Below, piece by piece: positions 39,488-46,417 of a DNA stretch of 64,000 nucleotides. How positions within the stretch are numbered: the first letter of the stretch is position 1; each line of letters begins with the position of its first letter. The position numbers were made by a program, and so were the translations under genes. The notes below the pieces were generated by a model. The model did not search any database and was not told where the DNA came from. It was given only the letters and a program-made list of their open reading frames with translations. This DNA comes from TOLSYN sp963738165 (lineage in GTDB: Bacteria; Acidobacteriota; Terriglobia; Terriglobales; Acidobacteriaceae), in contig CAVTVE010000006.1 in the NCBI GenBank assembly GCA_963738165.1, positions 186,001-250,000 of the forward strand. Direction: 5' to 3'.

Positions 39488-40387
39488 TTAATCTCCCGCC
39501 GACTCAACTTGATCTCTTCTCTTGAAATAGGTTTCGTAAACCAATCGAAACGGAACCAGAAAGGTGCTGGCCACGGTCGGCATCTCCACATCGGAAAGCC
39601 CATATCGGCTCGGTCGCTCCTGCTCCTCGACAGCGGTTCCGAAGCAATAATCCCACACACTCAGAGTCGTCCCGAAGTTGCGGTTGTAATGTGCAGGATC
39701 GGTCGAATGGTGGAAAGCATGAAAGTGAGGGGTAACCAGGATCTTCCTAAGAGGCCCGAAACGCCATCGCACTTCACTGTGTTGCAGAAATACCACGACC
39801 CTGTACAGCACGGCCAACGGCGCCCAGTCTTGCGCCGTAGCCCCCAGTAGCAACAGTGGCACGTAAGTGAATATTGCCTGTAATACTTCTTCGATGGGAT
39901 GAAATCTAATTTGGGTAAGAAAACTCAGATTCGCTTGAGCATGGTGGGTGGTATGAAACGCCCAAAGGAAACGATTACTGTGCTGCCAGCGATGGTACCA
40001 GTACAGCATAAAATCTGCTGTGAGGAAGTAAATAACAGCGCGTACGAAGAAGTGCTCCTGAGGGATGTGGTTCAAGAGCTTCAAATCAAATACTTTCAGG
40101 TAAGGAGTAAGTATTCCGAGCACGTAAATGGTGAGCAGAGCTCGATAGAAGCCGCCAGAATGTAAGACTAGGTACACTATGTCCTGACGAAATCCTGCGG
40201 ACTTATACTGAGTTGTCTTCCCCCCCGATAGCCGCTCCAAGATGAAAATTGGCGGCGCATACTTAAGCAGGATGATTAAGGGAGCCAGGGCGCCGCGGAG
40301 CACCGGATTCAACTGGTGATAGGCCTCGTGCGCGCCGTGATACAGGTTCGCTACACTCGCCATCACATGTTCCCAACCAGCAATCAT
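39488..40387 (-). CDS. Fatty-acid-hydroxylase/sterol-desaturase family membrane di-iron enzyme 2
   Basis: About 299 residues from ATG 40387 (MIAGWEHVMASVANLYHG). It shares the layout of enzyme 1: YHRWQHSNRF, HTTHHAQANL, LQHSEVRWRFGP, HAFHHSTDPAHYNRNFG and a C-terminal VWDYCFGTAVEEQERPSRYG that parallels enzyme 1, so the two are paralogues. The frame stays open upstream to 40570, but that part overlaps the precursor gene and lacks membrane character. Probably acts with enzyme 1 on one product. Confidence 0.87.
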   Translation of the reverse strand: MIAGWEHVMASVANLYHGAHEAYHQLNPVLRGALAPLIILLKYAPPIFILERLSGGKTTQYKSAGFRQDIVYLVLHSGGFYRALLTIYVLGILTPYLKVFDLKLLNHIPQEHFFVRAVIYFLTADFMLYWYHRWQHSNRFLWAFHTTHHAQANLSFLTQIRFHPIEEVLQAIFTYVPLLLLGATAQDWAPLAVLYRVVVFLQHSEVRWRFGPLRKILVTPHFHAFHHSTDPAHYNRNFGTTLSVWDYCFGTAVEEQERPSRYGLSDVEMPTVASTFLVPFRLVYETYFKRRDQVESAGD

Positions 40388-40554
40388 GTGAATTCCAAGT
40401 TTTGCGCGACGGCCATAATGTCGCGTCCCTGATGCGATCCATTGCCGGACGGCAACATAGGCACTGCCAGGCAAACGTCCCTTCAGGCCCCCCCCACCGT
40501 TATTGGGTAGTGTGAAAGTGTTGATTTGTGAGTGCCGCACAAAAGGTGGCGGAC

Positions 40555-40707
40555 TTATGCCACCCACCACATGCTTGCCCCCGTTCCCGCTGCAGTAACC
40601 TGGAAAGCGGTAAGGACCTCTGATTCGTCCATCACTTTCACACTCGGGGCTTCATACTTCGGCTTCGTACTGGTGTCGCTCGTCATCCTCTGTTTTTGGT
40701 CGTCCAT
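40555..40707 (-). CDS. RiPP precursor peptide (50 residues) with lasso-type leader motif
   Basis: It reads MDDQKQRMTSDTSTKPKYEA to residue 20, then PSVKVMDESEVLTAFQVTAA to 40, then GTGASMWWVA. AAATGGAGGG lies upstream of ATG 40707. Y18-E-A-P21-S-V23 matches the YxxPxL/V leader motif that PqqD-like RRE proteins of lasso pathways recognise, and a PqqD-like gene ends 21 bp upstream. The C-terminal half is small, Gly/Ala/Thr-rich and ends in a Trp pair, as a core peptide might. No Asp or Glu occurs after E30, so the classical lasso macrolactam to an acidic side chain is impossible. The leader/core boundary is unknown; T38-A39 is one guess. Confidence 0.75.
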   Translation of the reverse strand: MDDQKQRMTSDTSTKPKYEAPSVKVMDESEVLTAFQVTAAGTGASMWWVA

Positions 40708-40728
40708 TGCAAAACACCCTCCATTTAA

Positions 40729-41007
40729 TTAATTATTCTGGGGTCCTACCACGCAATCCACTTCCAGCAACTGTGAAAGGGCAACTTCGATGTCGCGATA
40801 TGCCGTATTCGAATCAACGTTTTCAAAATGACACTGAATATACTCAGTGAGTTCCTGGACTGTCCGCGGCGTCTCCAGCTTGCTCCAAATGAGAGCTGCC
40901 GTCTCATTCAAAAGGCAGAATTTGTTGTTTTGAGGATTGAAAAGAACGCTCTCTCCTCGCATGGGGACGGATTCGACCGTGGGATTGCGGCTGTAGTGTC
41001 TTTCCAT
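40729..41007 (-). CDS. PqqD-like peptide-recognition protein (RRE, lasso B1 type)
   Basis: A 92-residue protein; AGGAGATAT precedes ATG 41007. SVLFNPQNNKFCLLNETAAL followed by IWSKLETPRTVQELTEYI is the PqqD fold, with the NETAALIW motif on the helix that holds leader peptides in its groove. In lasso biosynthesis the stand-alone B1 protein delivers the leader to protease and cyclase. It is first in the minus-strand unit and is divergent from the HPr-kinase-like gene across 192 bp (41008-41199) that should carry both promoters. Confidence 0.9.
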   Translation of the reverse strand: MERHYSRNPTVESVPMRGESVLFNPQNNKFCLLNETAALIWSKLETPRTVQELTEYIQCHFENVDSNTAYRDIEVALSQLLEVDCVVGPQNN

Positions 41008-41199
41008 ATATCTCCTGTGAATTCGATTGTGACTATCAGTTGCAAAGCCGGAGTAAAGCAGCGATCAAGGTCACTCTGATGCGAGTCGGCAAATGACGGT
41101 CGCCCACTGCTCGAAAAAAGTCACTTCCGAAGGGTGGGGAGATTATCGGCAACTTAGATTACCGGGCCGGCATCAAGATGGCAGTGTTGTGCCGATTCT

Positions 41200-42285
41200 T
41201 TGGGGTCTCTTCAGGTGCTATCGGAACTTTTGTCTCAGTGTGGAAATGATGCGTCACCTGTCGCGGATCGCCGCGCGGAGCAAAGACCGTCTTCTCAATA
41301 TTACAAATTTGCTCGCGGCGGCTTGTGTCTTACGTGCGACGATATCCAATTCGCCGAAAGGTTCCGATTTCTCTTTGCGGAATGTAGCAGCTCGCAAATC
41401 GAGTTAGAAGGCCTTCCACTATTTTTTCTCGAGCTTACAACCAATCACATATCAAATACCTCTCTGATAACGTTCGACGCTAAGGAAGGTCTGGAATATT
41501 GCACCTTTGTTCTGGAGCTATTTCCTGAACGCAATCTGCGTGTGTTACCAGACAAAACATTAGCCGAATGGCGCTGTCTCGCCGAGACTGATGCGATGGA
41601 GCCGGTGATTGCGGTGGGCAAGGGCCAAATGCTGGTCGACAGGAATTACGCCTGGCAAGCTATCGTGGCCCAGTTTGCCGTGAGTAACGTGATGCGCTTG
41701 CAACAGGACGTGTGGTTTTTCCATGCTGCAACCGTGGGAATCGGCAAGAGTGGAGTTCTCATTTTCGGTGCGAAGGGGGCAGGCAAAACGACATTGTCTT
41801 TGGCGCTGGCTGCACGGTCCCACGTCTTCCTTGGTGATGAGTACGCCGCGGTGTGGGTTAGAGCCGGAGCACTTCTTCCTTTTCGGCGAGCGGTGTCAAT
41901 CCGCCCTGGAGTTCGCGCGGCAAGGCTAGAGGCGCAGTTACAAGGCATGAACCCATTGATCGATAAAACGCAAGATGGCTTGAATCGCGTGCGACTCTCG
42001 GTATGCGATCTGTTTCCCGACGCGCCGTCACGCTCAGTCAATCTTACCCATTGTTTATTCCTTCGTGGCTTCCAGCCGGAGCCGGCGCTGGTGGAATTCG
42101 CCCCCGGCGAAAGTTGGCTGTCTTGGTTGGAACCACTGGTAGCGAGCCTGTGGTGTAAACGTTCCGGCCTGTTGACTTTGGAATTTCTGCGAACTTTTTC
42201 CAGGGCGCGTTGCTTTCACGTGGATGTCGGCGGGACCGCGGATGAAACTGCCGAACTAATTGAAAGAGTGGTGGAGGGCAAATGA
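41200..42285 (+). CDS. HPr-kinase-like protein of the peptide cluster
   Basis: Up to 361 residues. The P-loop GAKGAGKT (190-197) and LGDEYAAVW (211-219) are the HprK/P Walker A and the following Asp/Glu site. The N-terminal ~110 residues are a cluster-specific alpha/beta domain. No HPr partner is near. Similar proteins sit in lasso clusters, such as the paeninodin kinase that phosphorylates the peptide's C-terminal Ser. This precursor has Ser45 and Thr42 near its C-terminus. The TTG start at 41200 is weak and the true start may lie further in. The stop overlaps the next start (ATGA). Confidence 0.8.
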   Translation: MGSLQVLSELLSQCGNDASPVADRRAEQRPSSQYYKFARGGLCLTCDDIQFAERFRFLFAECSSSQIELEGLPLFFLELTTNHISNTSLITFDAKEGLEYCTFVLELFPERNLRVLPDKTLAEWRCLAETDAMEPVIAVGKGQMLVDRNYAWQAIVAQFAVSNVMRLQQDVWFFHAATVGIGKSGVLIFGAKGAGKTTLSLALAARSHVFLGDEYAAVWVRAGALLPFRRAVSIRPGVRAARLEAQLQGMNPLIDKTQDGLNRVRLSVCDLFPDAPSRSVNLTHCLFLRGFQPEPALVEFAPGESWLSWLEPLVASLWCKRSGLLTLEFLRTFSRARCFHVDVGGTADETAELIERVVEGK

Positions 42286-42842
42286 TTTTGTCGGTCAAAG
42301 AGAAGGCTGAGTACTTGGGAGTCTTTCGGTGGATGGAAGTATTCCTGATGGAAACACTGGCTGGTTGGGTGCCAACAACGCCTGAGATGGAAATAAAGGT
42401 GTTGTTCGGTCGTCATGTCTGGGAACTGGCTCAAAACGCCGATAGCCTTGGAAAACGGACATTCGAAATGCGGGCGCCGATTCATTACACGGTCAGGCCG
42501 CTCGATAGCATGGCTAGTTCTTTCGTCGGAATTAAGGAACTTCAACAAACAGGTGATCGCATTCATGTTTTCTATGATGTGTTCGTGCCGGCGATGATTG
42601 AACGCTATCAAAGTTACCTGGAAAGCACCGATCATCTCCTTGACGAACCCTCAGTTCGAGTCATCGAGCGCATTCTCGATGGGTATGCTCGCGTGCAACG
42701 CGAACGCGACGAGTATTGCAAGGAGCTTAAAAAGCGGCCGAGTCATGATCAGCAATTAGCGGATGGATGGAAGAAGCGCTTGGCGGAAATCGGCGATGTC
42801 GTTCCCCATGGAACCGACGGCGCTTTGGCTCGGGCGTCATAG
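42282..42842 (+). CDS. Ferritin-like helical protein 1 of the peptide cluster
   Basis: A 186-residue helical protein. FRWMEVFLMETLAGWVPTTP, FGRHVWELAQNADSLGKRTF, FYDVFVPAMIERYQSYLEST and DEPSVRVIERILDGYARVQR fit a four-helix ferritin-like bundle. The carboxylate/His ligand set is less complete than in the next two genes, so it may be a structural partner rather than an enzyme. Overlaps the kinase-like gene by 4 bases and stops 8 bases before the next start. Confidence 0.65.
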   Translation: MILSVKEKAEYLGVFRWMEVFLMETLAGWVPTTPEMEIKVLFGRHVWELAQNADSLGKRTFEMRAPIHYTVRPLDSMASSFVGIKELQQTGDRIHVFYDVFVPAMIERYQSYLESTDHLLDEPSVRVIERILDGYARVQRERDEYCKELKKRPSHDQQLADGWKKRLAEIGDVVPHGTDGALARAS

Positions 42843-42850
42843 AGGTACTT

Positions 42851-43657
42851 ATGAAAACAACCGAAAAGCGCAAGACGGTGTATGGCGTCACTCTTTGTGA
42901 TGATCCGGTACGCGAGCCATGCTTTAGCGTCGCACAAAGGAACGCGGATATGGCGGAATGGCCGGACTCAATGTCCGCAATATCGCGTCGCGAGAAGCTG
43001 CATCGCCATATGAACAATGAGACGGGCGCAATGGAAATCGCTGCCCAACTGCTGGTTGATTTCCCGGACACTCCCTGGGAGTTAAAAATGGAATTGGCTC
43101 GCCAGTGTGCGGATGAGAGTCGGCACGTGATGTCGCTCTTTCGTCGTTTAAAACAATTGGGCGGCTTCAAGGGAGAGTTTCCGGTTGGAAACTTTGAATG
43201 GTGCGTAACCAATCTCTGCGACTCTCTGGAGGGGCGACTGGCAATCCAGAACCGTACGTTTGAAGCCGGACAGATGGATCTTCTCGGGACACTTCGAAAC
43301 GTATGGCGGGCTGCGAATGACGAGACAACCGCCCAGGTACTCGAGCATATTCTCGCTGACGAGGTCAACCACGTTCGCTTTGCAAATCGATGGATTAGAC
43401 GCTTGGCCCAGGAGAATCCGCGCGTCTTGTTCAATGTTGCCGTGGCCATGCGGATGTTTGCGGAGGTGAATGCGGCTCTGACGACCAAAGAAGGCGACAC
43501 CAATGTCGTCGGAGTGGACATCGGCAATAAGCAGCACCATAACATCGGAGTAAACGTGGATGATCGGCGTCAGGCAGATTTTTCCGATGACGAAATCAAC
43601 GAGATCCTTCGCCAGTCCGGAATGAGTTCAATTGCAGAAGCGAGGAAATCAGCATGA
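42851..43657 (+). CDS. DUF455-type ferritin-like di-iron protein 2
   Basis: A 268-residue protein from ATG 42851 (AGAGGT upstream; the frame is open from 42767 but only inside the previous gene). Probable iron ligands: E57 and E62 in NNETGAMEIAAQ, E89 and H92 in ADESRH, then the ExxH of LADEVNHVRFANRW. The four-helix core is followed by a C-terminal extension (GDTNVVGVDIGNKQHHNIGV and an acidic helix). DUF455 proteins are MiaE-like O2-using candidates. The stop overlaps the next start by 4 bases. Confidence 0.75.
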   Translation: MKTTEKRKTVYGVTLCDDPVREPCFSVAQRNADMAEWPDSMSAISRREKLHRHMNNETGAMEIAAQLLVDFPDTPWELKMELARQCADESRHVMSLFRRLKQLGGFKGEFPVGNFEWCVTNLCDSLEGRLAIQNRTFEAGQMDLLGTLRNVWRAANDETTAQVLEHILADEVNHVRFANRWIRRLAQENPRVLFNVAVAMRMFAEVNAALTTKEGDTNVVGVDIGNKQHHNIGVNVDDRRQADFSDDEINEILRQSGMSSIAEARKSA

Positions 43658-44403
43658 CTCCCCATACTGAAACCGAGTTCGATGAAAGCCTGTTTGCTTC
43701 AGGTCCGGCACGCGACGATCGATTCAAAGTTGTGAATCGCTGGGTCGAATGCGCGAATTTTCCCGAGGGCGATCCCCGAAAGAGATTGGATTTTCTTCAT
43801 CGGCAAATGAATGAAGAAGTGAATAGCATGGAGAATGCCGCACGCTCACTCGTTGATTTTCCGGACGCGGATTGGAGCATTCGAATGTCTATCGCGCGCC
43901 AGTGCGCAGACGAAGGTCGCCACGTAATCGCCTTCAAGCGTGCGTTTGAGAAACGTGGAGGTCGTGTCGGCGAATATCCGGTAATGAACTTCCAGTACCG
44001 GATCATAACGAATATCCAAAGTTTAGTAGGCAGACTAGCAGTGCAGAATCGACAGTTTGAGGCTGAAGGAGTTGACGCTGTTGAGCCAGAAATTGACTCG
44101 TGCCGCGAAAGTGGCGATACCGAACTGGCAGATCTGTTCGACGCGCAATTGGCGGATGAAATCTGCCATGTGCGATTCGCGAATGAGTACATAGCAAGGA
44201 CAGCAAAGCAAAATCCTCGCAGCGTAATGGACGTGGGGCGCGCGATGGACTATGCTCGCAAGCCTTTTCTGCAGGTAATGGGACAAGAAGCAATGGACGG
44301 CGTTAAATATTCGACGAATGAAAAAGGTCGTCTCGAAGCTGGTTTCAAACCTGAGGAAGTGCAAGTCGCGGCTGCGTACAGAGCAGCAAAACAAAACCAG
44401 TGA
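43654..44403 (+). CDS. DUF455-type ferritin-like di-iron protein 3
   Basis: A 249-residue paralogue of the previous gene: E55 and E60 in MNEEVNSMENAARSLVDFP, E87/H90 in ADEGRH, E169/H172 in LADEICHVRFANEYI. Spacing and flanks match, so the pair arose by duplication. Coupled by ATGA to gene 2. The likely role is hydroxylation or another oxygen-dependent change to the peptide, or iron/oxygen sensing. Only the ligand pattern supports this. Confidence 0.75.
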   Translation: MTPHTETEFDESLFASGPARDDRFKVVNRWVECANFPEGDPRKRLDFLHRQMNEEVNSMENAARSLVDFPDADWSIRMSIARQCADEGRHVIAFKRAFEKRGGRVGEYPVMNFQYRIITNIQSLVGRLAVQNRQFEAEGVDAVEPEIDSCRESGDTELADLFDAQLADEICHVRFANEYIARTAKQNPRSVMDVGRAMDYARKPFLQVMGQEAMDGVKYSTNEKGRLEAGFKPEEVQVAAAYRAAKQNQ

Positions 44404-44442
44404 CTGTCATTCCCGCCACTGTTGTTAGTGGGGTGTGTATTG

Positions 44443-44985
44443 GTGGCTAGCCAGGAACCCGATGTCGCTCCCACGCTGGATACGCCGCATCTTCGGAGTT
44501 ACGCAGAGTTGCTGTCACGGTCCGGCAGGACTCTGGAGTCGAGCATCCAAGGGAACAGTATGGGCAATACTATTCCCAACGGATCCAGGATACGTATCCA
44601 ATGGAGGGGCGGAAATAACTACCAACCGGGACAGATCGTAGCTTGCGTTGAAAAAGGGTTTCTTTTTGCCCATCGTATCGTTCACGTCCATGGAGACGTG
44701 ATCATAACTCAAGGAGATGGGTGGATTCTCTGTGATCCACCTCTTCGCATCTCGCAAGTGATCGGTGAAGTGATCGCTTACTGCGTAGGAGGAGAATGGC
44801 GCTTACCAGCAGGCGAAGCGGTGCGCTTCACATCAGACGCTTGGGCCGCGCGGCTCCAAGTCTGCGTCATCGCCATGTGCTTGCGAGTGAATCTGGCATT
44901 CGCGAGGTTCACAGCAATACAGATGATAAAGCTAAACAGCTTGCGAAGGCGTTGCCGGCAGTGCTTCCCCGGTTTCCGCCGTTGA
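44443..44985 (+). CDS. S24/S26-family signal-peptidase-like protein
   Basis: About 180 residues, starting near GTG 44443 or TTG 44440. SIQGNSMGNTIPNGSRIRI contains the GxSM nucleophile box and a Gly-rich strand. LFAHRIVHVHGDVIITQGDG holds the second catalytic position, with His as in ER-type Sec11 and archaeal enzymes rather than Lys. Only weakly hydrophobic regions are present, at the C-terminus. In this cluster it is the only visible protease and could remove the leader, replacing the transglutaminase-like lasso B2 protease. Confidence 0.75.
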   Translation: MASQEPDVAPTLDTPHLRSYAELLSRSGRTLESSIQGNSMGNTIPNGSRIRIQWRGGNNYQPGQIVACVEKGFLFAHRIVHVHGDVIITQGDGWILCDPPLRISQVIGEVIAYCVGGEWRLPAGEAVRFTSDAWAARLQVCVIAMCLRVNLAFARFTAIQMIKLNSLRRRCRQCFPGFRR

Positions 44986-44997
44986 GGTTGATGTTAA

Positions 44998-46263
44998 ATG
45001 AGCGCTATCTTATCTTCTGACCCATATGGTCCAAGTCCCGAACAACTCTTAGCATTGACGCTGCTTTCTCAACGTCCGGTCAGCGATACAACCGCACTTG
45101 TAGCGCAGGTGCAGAGGACTGATTGGAGCCGCCTTCTTAGCTTAACAACCAGTTCGCTTCATCCCTTTCTGCACTTTGTCCTGAAGGAAAACGGGATGCT
45201 GTGTTTGATTCCGCCCGATGCCTTAGGCATTCTGGAGCGGTCGAAAGCGGATGCCGTGATTCGGTATCTGCGTAGAAAGACAGAGCTGCAGAAAATGTTT
45301 ACGCTTTTTAGCAATCATGGAATTGAAGCGGCAGTACTGAAGGGTGCCAGTCTGGCTGAGTCGGTTTATCCCATGCCCTACTTGCGTGTAATGCGAGATG
45401 TGGATCTGTGGATCCCCGAGGCTCAGATGCGACGTGCATGCTCGCTTCTTGAGGGGAACGGATATCGAGAAAAGCATGTTCGTGGCTTGGAAAACGGTCC
45501 ACGAGATGGCAAAGAGGCTAGGCTGGCCAAATTGTTCAAGTATGACCTATCGATTATTGAGCTTCACTCCAAGCTCGACATCCACCTGCCGGCCGATATG
45601 CATGAAACAGATGCGATTTGGAATCGACTCATAGAGCAGCCGGATCTTCGCGTTAAGACCTTACACCCGCAGGACATGCTTCACCACCTTTGCATGCACC
45701 TGGCGATGCGTCATCGCTTCGAGCAGGGGCTATTATGGCTTCTCGATATACGGCTGTTTCTGGCGACATATGGCCTGCAGTTGGACTGGGATACGTTGGC
45801 GGAACAGAGTTGTAATCAACAAACCAGCAAGTACCTCTATATCAGTCTGGCGATGGTTGCTGACTTGCTGGGATGCGCTGTGGCACAAGCTGCATCCGGC
45901 AAATTTGATCCTCCCAATGATGTTCGCAGCGTGAAGTCTCTGGCTTGGCGGCAAATCTGGGATTCCGAAGTTGGTGTTTTGCCTCCTAGAAAACTTATGA
46001 GGCTGGTAACTGCCGGGTCGGCGGAAAGAATGTTTCAGTTCATCGTACACCGGCTCTACAAGTACTCAACTGGCAATTCGTCCGATGACCAGAATCCAGA
46101 AGGTTTGTTACAGAGACTGTGGAGCGCTTTGCAATGGATCGAAGGCGACCTTCGTAAAACGTGCTCGGCATTTCGATGCGGAGCTTTCTCACGAGCGAAT
46201 CTCAATAAGGCCTTTGAGATTGAAGTCCGCCGAACGGAATTCGAGAAAAGAATGCAAACCTGA
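44998..46263 (+). CDS. Nucleotidyltransferase-family protein (NTP_transf_5)
   Basis: A 421-residue protein. AAVLKGASLAESVYP (about 112-125) and RVMRDVDLWI (130-139) give the substrate loop and DxD metal site of the minimal nucleotidyltransferase family NTP_transf_5. HHLCMHLAMRHRFEQGLLWL is the following conserved helix. Members are frequent in lasso clusters of several phyla, with an uncertain role (adenylation of peptide or sugar transfer). Starts 12 bp after the peptidase gene. Confidence 0.85.
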   Translation: MSAILSSDPYGPSPEQLLALTLLSQRPVSDTTALVAQVQRTDWSRLLSLTTSSLHPFLHFVLKENGMLCLIPPDALGILERSKADAVIRYLRRKTELQKMFTLFSNHGIEAAVLKGASLAESVYPMPYLRVMRDVDLWIPEAQMRRACSLLEGNGYREKHVRGLENGPRDGKEARLAKLFKYDLSIIELHSKLDIHLPADMHETDAIWNRLIEQPDLRVKTLHPQDMLHHLCMHLAMRHRFEQGLLWLLDIRLFLATYGLQLDWDTLAEQSCNQQTSKYLYISLAMVADLLGCAVAQAASGKFDPPNDVRSVKSLAWRQIWDSEVGVLPPRKLMRLVTAGSAERMFQFIVHRLYKYSTGNSSDDQNPEGLLQRLWSALQWIEGDLRKTCSAFRCGAFSRANLNKAFEIEVRRTEFEKRMQT

Positions 46264-46417
46264 TGCACGGTCCCTGATGCAGGCTCACCAGAGACGGAAA
46301 GTGATCGGCATTGTCATGAACAATGTTGGGGGATGAGTGAGTTCGAGGAGCGGAGCGATCCCCATGAACGCTGTACGTCACTTATGGTCGCGCTGAGTTC
46401 TTGATGTCAAGTCGCAT

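Noticed and set aside
41093..41407. 104-codon plus-strand frame in the divergent region of the peptide cluster
   Set aside because: It overlaps the start of the HPr-kinase-like gene in another frame, lacks a ribosome site and has no hydrophobic or RiPP-like character.
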